From NCBI GenBank assembly GCA_017623935.1, contig JAGAOC010000030.1:1-42971 (forward strand): DNA of 42,971 nt. The letters are read 5' to 3'. The stretch comes from Agathobacter sp. Lineage in GTDB: Bacteria > Bacillota > Clostridia > Lachnospirales > Lachnospiraceae. The notes beneath the pieces are model-generated. The model searched no databases. It was given only the letters and a program-made list of their open reading frames with translations, and had not been told where the DNA came from. The position numbers and the translations under genes were made by a program. Shown piece after piece: positions 24,214 to 33,805 of this stretch; position 1 is the first letter of the stretch, and each line of letters opens with the position of its first letter.

Positions 24214-25104
24214 ATGAAAGCAAAAACAGTAAGAAGAATGACAGGTGTATTATTAACTGCAGTTATGGCTTTGTCCATGCTGGCAGGATGTGGATCCTCT
24301 TCAGGAGCTGCGGGAAGTAGTGCAACAGAAGACAAAAAAGTTTTGAAAGTTGGAATGGAATGTGCGTATGCACCATTTAACTGGACTCAGGAAACAGAAG
24401 AGGTTGCAAATGGAGAAAAAGCAGTTCCAATCTATGGAACAGATTTTTATGCATATGGATATGATGTAATGGTAGCTCAGAAATTAGCGGATGAAATGGG
24501 AATGGAATTGGAGATCCACAAAGTAGAGTGGGATTCCATTGGACTTTCCTTAGACTCTGGAGTTTATGACTGTATTATCGCAGGTATGGGAAAAACAGCA
24601 GAAAGAGAACAGTCTTACGCATTTACAGAGCCATATTATTACAGAGATAACTGCATTACCGTAAAGAAAGGCAGTGAGTACGAGAATATTACTGGATTAT
24701 CTCAGTTAGCAGATAAAGGGGTAAAAGTTACCACACAGTCAGGAACTGGCTGGGTTCCACTGTTAGACCAGATCGAAGGTGCAGAACAGATTGGAAACTA
24801 TGCAACGACAGCCGAGTGTTTCATGTCAATCTCTAATGGAGTTGCAGATGTGGCAGTTATTGACCTTCCAACTGCAAAATCAGCAGCAATGACTAACGAT
24901 GATTTAGTAGTGATCTCCTTAGATTCTTCTGATACTTTTGCAAATGATCAGGAAATGACCAATGTCTGCATTGCCACAAGAAAAGATGATACCGAATTCC
25001 GTGATCAGATCCAGGCAGCAATGGATGCCATTGGATGGAATGACAAGGCAGCAATGGATGAATTAATGGATGAGGCAATCAAATTACAGCCATCAGCAAA
25101 CTAA
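24214..25104 (+). CDS. Amino-acid ABC transporter substrate-binding lipoprotein
   Basis: 296 residues of the SBP_bac_3 family, which binds polar amino acids or cystine outside the cell. Signal sequence with lipobox LAGC, lipidated Cys about residue 26, then a Gly/Ser/Ala spacer. VLKVGMECAYAPFNW starts lobe 1; DVMVAQKLADEMGMELEIHKVEWD is a typical stretch; GMGKTAEREQSYAFTEPYYY carries the family signature Thr and Arg. ATG 24214 with GAGGAG close upstream is preferred over the in-frame TTG at 24175. First gene of the transporter operon; a stem-loop at 25118-25144 lies before the permease and may favour higher binding-protein levels. The ligand is uncertain. Confidence 0.93.
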   Translation: MKAKTVRRMTGVLLTAVMALSMLAGCGSSSGAAGSSATEDKKVLKVGMECAYAPFNWTQETEEVANGEKAVPIYGTDFYAYGYDVMVAQKLADEMGMELEIHKVEWDSIGLSLDSGVYDCIIAGMGKTAEREQSYAFTEPYYYRDNCITVKKGSEYENITGLSQLADKGVKVTTQSGTGWVPLLDQIEGAEQIGNYATTAECFMSISNGVADVAVIDLPTAKSAAMTNDDLVVISLDSSDTFANDQEMTNVCIATRKDDTEFRDQIQAAMDAIGWNDKAAMDELMDEAIKLQPSAN

Positions 25105-25117
25105 ATGAAAAGAAAAA

Positions 25118-25144
25118 GGAGGGCTGTCTGAAAGATGGCTCTCC
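25118..25144 (+). other. Intra-operon stem-loop between binding protein and permease
   Basis: GGAGGGCTGTC (25118-25128) pairs with GATGGCTCTCC (25134-25144) around a TGAAA loop, using three G-U pairs, without a T tract. It is more likely an mRNA 3' end stabiliser or processing site than a terminator. A 14-nt tandem duplication (25191-25204 and 25205-25218, sharing GGTAATAG) follows just before the permease ribosome binding site. Confidence 0.5.
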
Positions 25145-25228
25145 TGAGATTTGATGTATATCGGGTGATTACAGAGAATAGATAAAAGTAAAAAGGTAAT
25201 AGAGAAACGGTAATAGGGAGGATTAGAT

Positions 25229-25999
25229 ATGGCATCAGGTATTTTATTACAGGCTTTGCCAGAAACGACGATTGGATGGATGTTTTTTCTGGCTAAAAAA
25301 TATTCCAGTATGTTCCTTCAGGGAACTGGGATCACATTGTACATTGCGATCGTAGGAACGATCCTTGGATTTATTCTGGGCTATGTAGTGGGCATTGTAC
25401 AGGATATGAAAATTAACAAAGAAGACAATATTATCAAAAAGATATTTGGAAATATATTAAAAGAAATCTGTATTGTTTACGTGGAAGTTTTCCGAGATAC
25501 CCCAATGATCGTGCAGGCAATGATCATCTATTATGGAATGAATCAGTCCGGGCTTTCCATTGATCCGGTGCCGGCTGGTATTTTGGTCACTTTGCTGAAT
25601 ACTGGTGCGTATATGGCAGAGACGGTTCGTGCAGGTATTAAATCTATTGATATTGGTCAAAGAGAAGGGGCTTTGGCAATGGGTATGTCCCCAATGAAGA
25701 CCATGTTTCACATTATTCTGCCACAGGCATTTAAAAACATTATTCCTGAAATGGCAAATACATTTCTTACTAACCTGAAAATGACTTCTGTCTTAAACGT
25801 AATCTTAGTTCAGGAGCTTTTCATGGCTGCGAAGACAGCAGGAGGAACATATTATAAGTATTTTGAGTCCTACCTGGTGATCGCAGTGATCTACTTTGTA
25901 TTGTGCTTCGTATTTAACCGTTTGTTCCTTTTCATTGAAAAAAGAATGGCAGGAAAAAATGATTATGTATTGGCAGTAGAGTATATGGAGAATCAATAG
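25229..25999 (+). CDS. Amino-acid ABC transporter permease
   Basis: 256 residues of the HisM/GlnP type with about five membrane helices. The cytoplasmic EAA loop reads REGALAMGMSPMKTMFHIILPQAFKNIIPE, in its usual place, and contacts the ATPase. VEVFRDTPMIVQ is the typical family segment. GGGAGG precedes ATG 25229. Only one permease is present, so it probably works as a homodimer. It is followed by the ATPase after 12 nt. Confidence 0.93.
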   Translation: MASGILLQALPETTIGWMFFLAKKYSSMFLQGTGITLYIAIVGTILGFILGYVVGIVQDMKINKEDNIIKKIFGNILKEICIVYVEVFRDTPMIVQAMIIYYGMNQSGLSIDPVPAGILVTLLNTGAYMAETVRAGIKSIDIGQREGALAMGMSPMKTMFHIILPQAFKNIIPEMANTFLTNLKMTSVLNVILVQELFMAAKTAGGTYYKYFESYLVIAVIYFVLCFVFNRLFLFIEKRMAGKNDYVLAVEYMENQ

Positions 26000-26011
26000 G
26001 AGGAAACCACT

Positions 26012-26752
26012 ATGGCAGAAAAAATTATCAGTATTGAAGGTTTGAGTAAATCCTTCGGTGATCATGAAGTTTTAAGAAAAATAGATATCTCTGTACAAAA
26101 AGGAGAGGTGATCTGTATTGTCGGTTCTTCTGGTTCCGGTAAGTCCACTTTGCTTCGTTGTATCAACAGGCTGGAACGACAGACAAACGGCAAGATCTTT
26201 TACCATGGAAAAGAGATTCGTGATGTACAAAGAGAGATCAACGAATACCGCTCCAAAGTAGGAATGGTATTCCAGTCCTTTAATTTATTTAACAATATGA
26301 CAGTTTTGGAAAACTGTATGTGCGGAACAAGAAAAGTCCTTCATCTATCTAAGGAAGAGGCATTTGACCGGGCAATTTCCCATCTGAAAAAAGTTGGTAT
26401 GGCACCATATATCAATGCAAAACCATCTCAGTTATCTGGTGGTCAAAAGCAGCGTGTTGCCATTGCAAGAGCCCTTTGCATGAATCCGGAGGTTTTATTA
26501 TTTGATGAGCCTACCAGTGCCTTAGATCCGGAAATGGTAGGAGATGTTTTAAATGTCATGAAAGAACTGGCGCAGACGGGACTTACCATGATCATTGTGA
26601 CCCACGAGATGGCATTTGCAAGAGATGTTTCTACAAGAACCATTTTTATGGATAAGGGATATGTGGCAGAAGATGCTGCACCATCGGAATTATTTACAAA
26701 TCCAAAGAATCCAAGAACAAGAGAATTCTTAAGCAGATATTTGGCTGGTTAG
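26012..26752 (+). CDS. Amino-acid ABC transporter ATP-binding protein
   Basis: 246 residues of the GlnQ/HisP type, the ATPase for the adjacent permease. Walker [10 protein letters not shown] near residue 40, Q-loop [10 protein letters not shown], signature LSGGQKQR, Walker [14 protein letters not shown], and switch His in IIVTHEM. Length and all motifs are normal. AGGAGG precedes ATG 26012. It shares the inner-membrane transporter complex with the two upstream gene products. Confidence 0.96.
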   Translation: MAEKIISIEGLSKSFGDHEVLRKIDISVQKGEVICIVGSSGSGKSTLLRCINRLERQTNGKIFYHGKEIRDVQREINEYRSKVGMVFQSFNLFNNMTVLENCMCGTRKVLHLSKEEAFDRAISHLKKVGMAPYINAKPSQLSGGQKQRVAIARALCMNPEVLLFDEPTSALDPEMVGDVLNVMKELAQTGLTMIIVTHEMAFARDVSTRTIFMDKGYVAEDAAPSELFTNPKNPRTREFLSRYLAG

Positions 26753-26797
26753 GCAGAGTATTTGATTAGTGACGGAAAGAAACAGGAGGGAGATTAG

Positions 26798-27427
26798 ATG
26801 AAGAATTATGTGATCACTTTTGCCAGAGGCTTTGGCACAGGCGGAAAAGAGATTGCCTCAAAACTGGCAAAGGAGCTGGGAATCCATTGTTATGAAAATC
26901 GAATCTTGACATTGGCAAGCCAGATGAGCGGATTAAATGAGCAGTTATTTCAGGAAGTAAATGAGAAAGTAAGGAGTAACGGAGGTTTTTCCAGCTTTTT
27001 AAAAGGACTTCCAAGAGCCAACAGTTATATTGCCAGAAACGAGAAATTTGTTTCTGATGACACTCTTTTTGATTATCAGAAGCAGATCATTGAGAATCTG
27101 GCGGATACGGAATCCTGTGTCATTGTGGGAAAATGCGCAGACTGGGTGCTTCGGGGCAGAGACAATGTAGTCAGTATCTATATTGAGGCACCAAGAGATT
27201 TTTGTGTGAAACGAACCATGGCACACATGGGAGTAACCGAAGAGGTGGCAAACGCAACAATTGCTCATACAGATAAGTACCGGGCAGATTATTATAAATA
27301 TTATACTCATGGAAATTACTGGACAAATCCGGTCAACTATGACCTGACCTTAAACAGTGAGAAAGTGGGAATTGAGAATTGTGTCAAGACGATTAAAGCC
27401 TATTTGGAGATCAAAGGCTTAATATAA
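26798..27427 (+). CDS. Cytidylate kinase-like family protein
   Basis: 209 residues. The glycine-rich loop FARGFGTGGKEIASKLA near the N-terminus is the degenerate P-loop of the cytidylate-kinase-like family, distinct from true Cmk; VIVGKCADWVLR and a later RADYYKYYT segment also fit. True substrate unknown; these proteins are common next to transporters and sensors in gut Firmicutes. CAGGAGGGAG precedes ATG 26798. It follows the ABC ATPase by 45 nt, so probably the same transcript. Confidence 0.85.
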   Translation: MKNYVITFARGFGTGGKEIASKLAKELGIHCYENRILTLASQMSGLNEQLFQEVNEKVRSNGGFSSFLKGLPRANSYIARNEKFVSDDTLFDYQKQIIENLADTESCVIVGKCADWVLRGRDNVVSIYIEAPRDFCVKRTMAHMGVTEEVANATIAHTDKYRADYYKYYTHGNYWTNPVNYDLTLNSEKVGIENCVKTIKAYLEIKGLI

Positions 27428-27447
27428 AAAAGTTTTTCTTTTGTGAC

Positions 27448-27475
27448 TTGACATTTAAAAAAAGTGGAGTATAAT
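27448..27475 (+). promoter_or_regulatory. Promoter of the T-box trp operon
   Basis: TTGACA (27448-27453), 16 nt, perfect TATAAT (27470-27475); start near 27482, about 50 nt before T-box stem I. Confidence 0.85.
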
Positions 27476-27529
27476 GACCATAAGTCAACAAGAGGTTGAC
27501 GCGTTAATTGAATAAAGTTAAACCGTTGA

Positions 27530-27796
27530 GGTGGAGATAAAAATAAAAAGTGCACTTACAGAGAGTTGGGATTGCTGAGAACCGACAGAACGCAGTTTAT
27601 TAAATGGACCACTGAGGGCATGGTCAAAGGAACTTCGGTTCTGAGTATTCCATGACGTGAGGGCATACGTCAGTTGCCAGGAATATGTTGGTATTCTGAT
27701 GAGAGTGTGGGTTTCACAAATTAAGGTGGCACCGCGGTATAAGTGTATTTTACCGTCCTTAATAACAGATTTGTTCTGTTGTTAAGGGCGGTTTTT
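27530..27796 (+). promoter_or_regulatory. T-box riboswitch specific for tRNA-Trp
   Basis: Stem I base GGTGG/CCACT, middle helix AATAAA..TGC/GCA.TTTATT, AG-bulge AGAGA and apical loop GCTGAGA (the GMUGNRA motif) inside GTTGG/CCGAC. The specifier codon is TGG at 27605-27607, followed by ACC as usual, so it reads the Trp anticodon. A hairpin TGACGT/ACGTCA is part of the middle region. The T-box AAGGTGGCACCGCGG is at 27723-27737; its TGGC pairs with a G-CCA tRNA end, which fits the G discriminator of tRNA-Trp. Uncharged tRNA-Trp would stabilise the antiterminator against the terminator at 27752-27796 and switch on trp synthesis. Confidence 0.95.
27752..27796 (+). terminator. T-box-controlled terminator
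   Basis: ACCGTCCTTAAtAACAGA pairs with TCTGTTgTTAAGGGCGGT over a 5-nt loop, followed by T5. Its 5' arm overlaps the antiterminator pairing TACCGTCCTT with AAGG..GCGGTA. Confidence 0.9.
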
Positions 27797-27945
27797 GTTT
27801 ACTGGGAAATTCCTTTGGAATTTCCCAGTAAACAAAAGACACTACGTGTCAATTATGCGCAGCTCGCGGAGGAGAAGTTTATTGCTTCGCAATACCGTTC
27901 GCGCGCGGAGATTGCGCGAAGCGCAATCTTTTTACTTTCGGTGTC
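27793..27945 (+). repeat. Hairpin-rich element between the T-box terminator and trpE
   Basis: Three inverted repeats in a row. First, a perfect 21-bp inverted repeat with a 3-nt loop (27793-27813 with 27817-27837) that begins in the T tract of the T-box terminator. Second, GACAC-TAC-GTGTC (27838-27850). Third, AGATTGCGC-GAA-GCGCAATCT followed by T5 (27909-27933), which looks like an intrinsic terminator. GACAC at 27838 and GTGTC at 27941-27945 could be terminal inverted repeats of a 108-bp MITE-like unit. The internal GC-rich stretch differs from the surrounding DNA. No coding sequence is seen. Confidence 0.65.
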
Positions 27946-27997
27946 CCCATCCTGATCTTCCCATATGACTTCTCTCTCAGAAAAGAAAGGAGAGAAT

Positions 27998-29443
27998 ATG
28001 ACATTAAACGAGGCAAAAAAACAAGCAGAAGATTACAAGGTAGTGCCGGTGAACCGGGAAATCCTAGCGGACATTAAGACTCCGATAGAGGTCTTAAGAG
28101 CCCTAAAGAAGGTAAGTTCCCACTGCTACATGTTAGAAAGCGTGGGAGAACAGGACACCTGGGGCAGATACACTTTTCTGGGATTTGACCCAACCATGGA
28201 AGTGACTTGTACTAATGGAGAAATATTTGTAAACCGTGAAAAAATAAAGAACATGTCTCATCCCAAGGAGATCATCCGCAATATCTTGCAGGAATATAAA
28301 AGTCCAAAAGTAGAAGGGTTACCACCTTTTACCGGGGGACTGGTAGGATACTTCTCTTACGATTATGCAAAGTATTGTGAGCCCTCCTTACACTTGGACG
28401 CAAAAGACGAAGAAGGTTTTAAAGACGTGGATCTTATGCTTTTCGATAAGGTCATCGCCTTTGATCATTATAAACAAAAGATCATCGTGATCGTAAATGC
28501 GAAAACAGATCATTTAGAACAGGAGTATGAAAGAGCAGAAAAAGAAATTGAAAAAATAATAGAGATCATCAAACATGGCAGTCCGGCAGAGATCCCGCCG
28601 GGAAAGCTAAAATCTCCATACCGGGCACTTTTTGATAAAGAAGAGTATTGCCGGATGGTAGAAAAAGCAAAGAAATATATTTACGAGGGTGATATTTTTC
28701 AGGTAGTCTTGTCTAACCGCCTGGAAGCAGATTTTGAAGGAAGTTTGTTTAATACGTACAGGGCTTTGCGAACCACCAATCCCTCCCCGTATATGTTTTA
28801 TTTTTGCTCTGATGATATTGAGGTGGCAGGAGCGTCGCCAGAGACACTGGTAAAGTTAGAAGATGGAGTGCTTCATACTTTTCCACTGGCGGGAACCAGA
28901 CCAAGAGGGAAGGATCAGGCAGAAGACGAAGCCTTAGAAAAGGAATTATTAGCCGATGAAAAAGAGCGGGCAGAGCACAACATGCTGGTGGATCTGGGAA
29001 GAAACGATTTAGGAAAGATCAGCCAATTCGGAAGTGTAGAAGTGGAAAAATATATGTCTATTGAACGATATTCCCACGTAATGCACATTGGCTCCACTGT
29101 TCGGGGACAGATCCGAGAAGATAAGGACGCCCTTGACGCCATAGATGCCATTCTACCGGCAGGAACTCTTTCCGGCGCACCTAAGATCCGGGCAATGGAG
29201 ATCATCAACGAACTGGAAAATAACAAGAGAGGCATTTATGGAGGGGCGATCGGCTATATCGATCTTACAGGAAACTTAGATACCTGTATTGCCATCCGGA
29301 TTGCTTTTAAGAAAAATGGAAAAGTCTTTGTCAGATCCGGCGCAGGGATCGTGGCAGACAGTATTCCGGAAAATGAGTACCAGGAATGTATCAACAAGGC
29401 AAAGGCAGTTATGAAATCCTTAGAAGCCGGAGAGGAGATGTAG
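27998..29443 (+). CDS. trpE: Anthranilate synthase component I
   Basis: 481 residues. It makes anthranilate from chorismate, using ammonia from TrpG. The N-terminal tryptophan feedback element is seen as YMLESVGEQDTWGRY. The chorismate-binding domain shows PSPYMFYF, FPLAGTRPRG, DLGRNDLGKI and GTLSGAPKIRAMEI, all intact. ATG 27998 follows GGAGAG; an upstream in-frame ATG at 27965 has no site. First gene of trpEGDCFBA, reached only after T-box antitermination and the hairpin element. Confidence 0.97.
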   Translation: MTLNEAKKQAEDYKVVPVNREILADIKTPIEVLRALKKVSSHCYMLESVGEQDTWGRYTFLGFDPTMEVTCTNGEIFVNREKIKNMSHPKEIIRNILQEYKSPKVEGLPPFTGGLVGYFSYDYAKYCEPSLHLDAKDEEGFKDVDLMLFDKVIAFDHYKQKIIVIVNAKTDHLEQEYERAEKEIEKIIEIIKHGSPAEIPPGKLKSPYRALFDKEEYCRMVEKAKKYIYEGDIFQVVLSNRLEADFEGSLFNTYRALRTTNPSPYMFYFCSDDIEVAGASPETLVKLEDGVLHTFPLAGTRPRGKDQAEDEALEKELLADEKERAEHNMLVDLGRNDLGKISQFGSVEVEKYMSIERYSHVMHIGSTVRGQIREDKDALDAIDAILPAGTLSGAPKIRAMEIINELENNKRGIYGGAIGYIDLTGNLDTCIAIRIAFKKNGKVFVRSGAGIVADSIPENEYQECINKAKAVMKSLEAGEEM

Positions 29444-29446
29444 CAG

Positions 29447-30016
29447 ATGATCTTATTGATTGATAATTACGATAGTTTTTCTTATAACCTGTATCAGCTG
29501 GTGGGAGAGATGGATCCTGACATTCTGGTTATAAGAAATGACGAAATGACCATAGAAGAAATTGAAAATTTACATCCATCCCATATTATCTTATCTCCGG
29601 GACCGGGAAAGCCAAAGGACGCAGGAATCTGCGAAGAGGTGGTGGAAAAATTAGCTGGAAAGATACCAATCCTTGGGGTGTGCTTGGGACATCAGGCAAT
29701 CTGTGAAGTGTTTGGAGCAACTGTTACCTACGCATCTCGGCTCATGCATGGAAAACAATCCGTGGCAGCAGTAGAAGAAAACAGCAGACTTTTTGCAGGA
29801 ATGGGAAAAGAGATCAAGGTAGCAAGATATCATTCCCTTTCTGCAAAAAAAGATACCATGCCAGAGGAATTAAGGGTAACTGCTCTTTCAGAAGATGGAG
29901 AGATTATGGCAGTAGAACACAGAGAATTTCCAGTGTACGGATTGCAGTTTCACCCGGAATCTATTCTGACTCCAGAAGGAAAAAAGATCATGAAGAATTT
30001 TATGGAGGGTATGTAA
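29447..30016 (+). CDS. trpG: Anthranilate synthase component II (glutamine amidotransferase)
   Basis: 189 residues, a stand-alone class I amidotransferase; many bacteria fuse it to trpD, here it is separate. Nucleophile Cys in GVCLGHQAI and the His-Glu pair in [23 protein letters not shown] at the N-terminus is the family signature. It starts 3 nt after the trpE stop with a purine-rich site in the trpE end, so translation is coupled. Confidence 0.97.
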   Translation: MILLIDNYDSFSYNLYQLVGEMDPDILVIRNDEMTIEEIENLHPSHIILSPGPGKPKDAGICEEVVEKLAGKIPILGVCLGHQAICEVFGATVTYASRLMHGKQSVAAVEENSRLFAGMGKEIKVARYHSLSAKKDTMPEELRVTALSEDGEIMAVEHREFPVYGLQFHPESILTPEGKKIMKNFMEGM

Positions 30017-30017
30017 G

Positions 30018-31022
30018 ATGATCAAAGAAGCCATTGCAAAATTAGTAAATAAAGAAGATTTAGATGATAAGATGATGACCGCAGTCATGGACGAGATCAT
30101 GACAGGAGAAGCAACCGATGCTCAGAAAGCCTCTTTTCTTACGGCTTTGAATATGAAAGGGGAGACCATTGACGAGATCACTGCAGCAGCCAGAGTCATG
30201 CGTCAGCATTGTGAACGATTTTTAAATGATATGGATGTTTTGGAGATCGTAGGAACCGGTGGAGATGGTTCAAATACCATTAATATTTCTACATTGGCTT
30301 CCATCGTAGTTTCTTCCACTGGAATTCCCGTAGCAAAGCACGGAAACAGAGCGGCTTCCAGCAAATGCGGTACAGCAGACTGTTTAGAGGCACTGGGGGT
30401 CAAGATCGATCTTTCTCCGGAAGAGAGTGCCAAGATCTTAAAAGAGATCAATATCTGTTTCCTTTTTGCTCAGAAATATCACACAGCTATGCGTTTTGTG
30501 GGCGGTGTCAGAAAAGAAATGGGAATCCGTTCCCTGTTCAATTGTTTAGGACCTCTTGCAAACCCCGCAGGTGCAAGCTTGCAGCTCCTTGGGGTGTATG
30601 CAGAGGAATTGGTAGAGCCTCTGGCAAGAGTCCTTCATAACCTGGGCGTAAAAAATGCCATGGTAGTTTATGGGCAGGATAGTATTGATGAGATTTCCTT
30701 AAGTGCGCCCACCACAGTTTGTGAGACCATCGGCGGAGAATTTAAGTCTTATGTGATAAAGCCAGAGGATTATGGTTTTGCCCGTTGCAAGAAAGAGGAT
30801 CTGGCAGGGGGAACTCCAGAGGAAAATGCCAAGGTGGTTCGGGAAATCCTAGAAGGTGCCAAAGGACCAAAGACCGACGCGGTTATCTTAAACGCAGGAG
30901 CTGCCATTCATATTGCAACTCAGTGTTCCATTGAAGAGGGAATCGAAAGAGCAAAAGAAGCTATTGAAAGCGGTAAGGCATTAGCGCAGCTGGAAAAATT
31001 CATTGAACTGAGCAACCGGTAA
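30018..31022 (+). CDS. trpD: Anthranilate phosphoribosyltransferase
   Basis: 334 residues. It joins anthranilate to PRPP. The PRPP loop is [35 protein letters not shown] and the later GPLANPA follow as expected. It starts 1 nt after trpG. Its 3' end is unusual: a 36-bp unit containing the stop codon is tandemly repeated into the trpD-trpC spacer. Confidence 0.97.
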   Translation: MIKEAIAKLVNKEDLDDKMMTAVMDEIMTGEATDAQKASFLTALNMKGETIDEITAAARVMRQHCERFLNDMDVLEIVGTGGDGSNTINISTLASIVVSSTGIPVAKHGNRAASSKCGTADCLEALGVKIDLSPEESAKILKEINICFLFAQKYHTAMRFVGGVRKEMGIRSLFNCLGPLANPAGASLQLLGVYAEELVEPLARVLHNLGVKNAMVVYGQDSIDEISLSAPTTVCETIGGEFKSYVIKPEDYGFARCKKEDLAGGTPEENAKVVREILEGAKGPKTDAVILNAGAAIHIATQCSIEEGIERAKEAIESGKALAQLEKFIELSNR

Positions 31023-31076
31023 GGCATGAAGAAGTGCATGGAACATAGCAATTGATAAGGCATAAAGAAGTGCATG
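31005..31076 (+). repeat. 36-bp tandem duplication across the trpD stop codon
   Basis: Units 31005-31040 and 31041-31076 agree at 30 of 36 positions; both carry the block TAAGGCAT.AAGAAGTGC. The trpD stop TAA lies in the first unit and the second keeps a TAA at the same place. It accounts for nearly all of the 73-nt trpD-trpC spacer. Confidence 0.8.
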
Positions 31077-31095
31077 AAACGGATGGGAGTAATCT

Positions 31096-31899
31096 ATGAA
31101 TATATTAGAAGAAATCGCACAAAAGCGAAAACTTGATATTGCGGGAAGAAAAGAAAAAATTGCTCTGGAAGAGATAAAACGATCTGCTTTTCAAATAGCC
31201 GAAAAAGAACTTTCTAAAACAGGTGAGTTTCTATTTCCTTTTGAAAAGAATCTAAAAAAAGAGGGGATCAGCTTTATCTGTGAGGTAAAAAAAGCGTCCC
31301 CTTCCAAAGGTCTGATCGCAGAGGATTTTCCATACCTTCAGATCGCAAAGGATTATGAAGCTGCTGGAGCAGCAGCCATTTCTGTTCTTACAGAGCCAGA
31401 GTATTTTCTGGGAAGCGATGTGTATTTAAAAGAGATTGCGGCAGCAGTACAGATTCCGGTCCTAAGGAAAGATTTTACGGTGGATGAGTACCAGATCTAC
31501 GAAGCAAAAACCTTGGGGGCTTCCGCAGTGCTTTTGATCTGTTCTTTATTAGAGGATGAGACCTTGCAGCATTTTCTAAATGTGGCTCATTCTCTCGGAC
31601 TTTCCGTTTTGGTGGAGGCTCATGATGAAGACGAAGTAAAACGAGCCTTGGCGGCGGGAGCAAAGATCATTGGTGTGAATAACCGGGATTTAAAAACCTT
31701 TCAGGTTGATATTTGTAACAGTGTAAGGTTAAGACAAATGGTGCCATCGGATATTGTTTTTGTTTCGGAAAGCGGGATCAAAACAGCAGAGGATATTTCT
31801 GTTTTAAGAAGAAATGGAACCAATGCAGTGTTGATCGGTGAGACCTTAATGCGCAGTGAAAACAAGAGGAAAATGTTAGCGGAGTTGAGCCAGGAATAG
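31096..31899 (+). CDS. trpC: Indole-3-glycerol phosphate synthase
   Basis: 267 residues, a TIM barrel that closes the indole ring. ICEVKKASPSKG holds the catalytic Lys, then VLRKDF, SVLVEAHDEDE, IGVNNRDLKTF and FVSESGI with catalytic Glu/Ser residues. Stand-alone, not fused to trpF. GGATGGGAG is a modest ribosome binding site before ATG 31096. Confidence 0.97.
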   Translation: MNILEEIAQKRKLDIAGRKEKIALEEIKRSAFQIAEKELSKTGEFLFPFEKNLKKEGISFICEVKKASPSKGLIAEDFPYLQIAKDYEAAGAAAISVLTEPEYFLGSDVYLKEIAAAVQIPVLRKDFTVDEYQIYEAKTLGASAVLLICSLLEDETLQHFLNVAHSLGLSVLVEAHDEDEVKRALAAGAKIIGVNNRDLKTFQVDICNSVRLRQMVPSDIVFVSESGIKTAEDISVLRRNGTNAVLIGETLMRSENKRKMLAELSQE

Positions 31900-31905
31900 G
31901 GCCTG

Positions 31906-31956
31906 CTGAAAAGCATCATTCCCCGAAAAGTATCGTTACCTGAAAAGTGGCAGGGC
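31906..31956 (+). repeat. Imperfect 17-nt triplicate in the trpC-trpF spacer
   Basis: Three adjacent 17-nt units at 31906, 31923 and 31940 share CYGAAAAGYATCRTT in the first two; the third keeps only the first half (CTGAAAAGT). The 87-nt spacer contains nothing else recognisable apart from the trpF ribosome binding site AAAGGAAAG. Confidence 0.55.
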
Positions 31957-31986
31957 AATGATCTGTTATGAAAGAAAGGAAAGTCC

Positions 31987-32616
31987 ATGACGAAAATTAA
32001 GATCTGCGGATTACGAAGAATTGAAGATATTAAAGCCGTCAATAGCTGTCTGCCGGATTACGGAGGCTTTGTCTTTGCAAAAGGAAAGCGGACAGTTTCC
32101 GAGGAAGAAGCGAAGGTTTTAAGAGAAGCTCTTTCACCGGAGATCGTGCCTGTTGGGGTATTTGTCAATGCCCCGGCAGAGCAGGTGGCAGGGCTCTTAA
32201 ATGAAAAAGTCATTGATATTGCTCAGCTTCACGGGGATGAGGACGAGGCATACATGAAAACCTTAAGAAGCATCATGAAACGGGGACAGCTTATAAAAGC
32301 TCTTCGGGCAGCTTCGCCAGAGTGCTTAAAGCAAGGAGATGGATTAGATGTAGATTACCTGCTATTTGACGCTTTTTCCCAGGAGGGATATGGAGGAACT
32401 GGCGAGACTTTTGATTGGAGCTGGATCAAAGATGTGAAGAAGCCCTTTTTTCTGGCTGGCGGCATCAGCAGTGAAAATGTAGAAAAAGCCATAGAAAGGG
32501 TATCGCCTTTTGCGGTGGATGTCAGCAGTTCTGTGGAGACAGCAGGCTGGAAAGATAGAGATAAGATCATAGAGATCGTAAATAAAGTAAAAAGAAAAAA
32601 TCAGACGGAGGATTAG
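31987..32616 (+). CDS. trpF: Phosphoribosylanthranilate isomerase
   Basis: 209 residues, a TIM barrel performing the Amadori rearrangement before TrpC. KICGLRR near the N-terminus holds the catalytic Cys; [16 protein letters not shown] and FLAGGIS follow, and a late catalytic Asp lies in [19 protein letters not shown] precedes ATG 31987. It ends 4 nt before trpB. Confidence 0.96.
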   Translation: MTKIKICGLRRIEDIKAVNSCLPDYGGFVFAKGKRTVSEEEAKVLREALSPEIVPVGVFVNAPAEQVAGLLNEKVIDIAQLHGDEDEAYMKTLRSIMKRGQLIKALRAASPECLKQGDGLDVDYLLFDAFSQEGYGGTGETFDWSWIKDVKKPFFLAGGISSENVEKAIERVSPFAVDVSSSVETAGWKDRDKIIEIVNKVKRKNQTED

Positions 32617-32620
32617 AGAA

Positions 32621-33805
32621 ATGGGAAAAGGAAGATACGGAATTCATGGAGGTCAGTACATTCCAGAAACGTTAATGAATGAAGTAAATAAGCTGGAAGA
32701 AGCCTATGAATTTTATAAAAAAGACCCTGCATTTTTAGAGAAATTAGACACGCTGCTTCGGGAGTACGCCGGCAGACCATCCCTTTTATATTATGCAGAA
32801 AAAATGACCAAGGATCTAGGTGGAGCTAAGATCTATTTCAAAAGAGAAGATTTAAATCATACCGGCTCCCACAAGATCAATAATGTCTTAGGTCAGGCAC
32901 TTCTTGCCAAGAAAATGGGAAAGACTAGGATCATTGCAGAGACCGGAGCTGGTCAGCATGGCGTAGCCACCGCTACAGCCGCAGCTTTATTAGGGCTGGA
33001 ATGTGAGATCTTCATGGGAAAAGAAGATACCATCCGACAGGCATTAAACGTGTATCGTATGGAACTCTTAGGCGCAAAAGTCCATGCGGTGGAGACGGGA
33101 ACTCAGACCTTAAAAGATGCGGTCAACGAGTGTATGAGAGAATGGACAAAGAGAGTAGATGATACGCTTTATGTGCTGGGCTCTGTTATGGGACCACATC
33201 CATTTCCAATGATTGTCCGGGATTTTCAGAGTGTTATCAGCCGGGAAGCAAGAGAGCAGATCCTGGAAAAAGAAGGAAAACTTCCAGATGTAGTTATGGC
33301 CTGTGTAGGAGGCGGCAGCAATGCAATGGGTATGTTCTATGAATTTATCAAAGACGAATCCGTTCAGCTCATTGGCTGTGAAGCGGCTGGCCACGGAGTA
33401 CATACCGATAAGACTGCAGCTACCATTGCCACCGGAAAAGAAGGCATTTTCCACGGAATGAAATCTTATTTCTGTCAGGATGAATACGGACAGATCGCAC
33501 CGGTATATTCCATTTCCGCAGGACTGGACTATCCGGGAATCGGGCCGGAACACGCCAACCTTCACGACACAGGAAGAGCCCAGTATGTGCCGGTAACTGA
33601 CGAAGAGGCAGTGGAAGCTTTTGAATACATTGCAAAAACGGAAGGGATCATTGCAGCCATTGAAAGTTCCCATGCAGTAGCCCATTTGATGAAGATTGCC
33701 CCAACCATGAAAAAAGACCAGATCATTATCTGTTGTTTATCAGGTCGTGGAGATAAGGATGTAGCGGCAATTGCAAGATATAGAGGAGTAGATTTATATG
33801 AGTAA
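32621..33805 (+). CDS. trpB: Tryptophan synthase beta subunit
   Basis: 394 residues, the PLP enzyme that joins indole and serine. PLP lysine K85 in HTGSHKINN, phosphate loop GGGSNAMG and a C-terminal SGRGDKD. This is the classical TrpB1 size, consistent with a partner TrpA next door. It overlaps trpA by 8 bp, so the two subunits are translationally coupled. Confidence 0.97.
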   Translation: MGKGRYGIHGGQYIPETLMNEVNKLEEAYEFYKKDPAFLEKLDTLLREYAGRPSLLYYAEKMTKDLGGAKIYFKREDLNHTGSHKINNVLGQALLAKKMGKTRIIAETGAGQHGVATATAAALLGLECEIFMGKEDTIRQALNVYRMELLGAKVHAVETGTQTLKDAVNECMREWTKRVDDTLYVLGSVMGPHPFPMIVRDFQSVISREAREQILEKEGKLPDVVMACVGGGSNAMGMFYEFIKDESVQLIGCEAAGHGVHTDKTAATIATGKEGIFHGMKSYFCQDEYGQIAPVYSISAGLDYPGIGPEHANLHDTGRAQYVPVTDEEAVEAFEYIAKTEGIIAAIESSHAVAHLMKIAPTMKKDQIIICCLSGRGDKDVAAIARYRGVDLYE

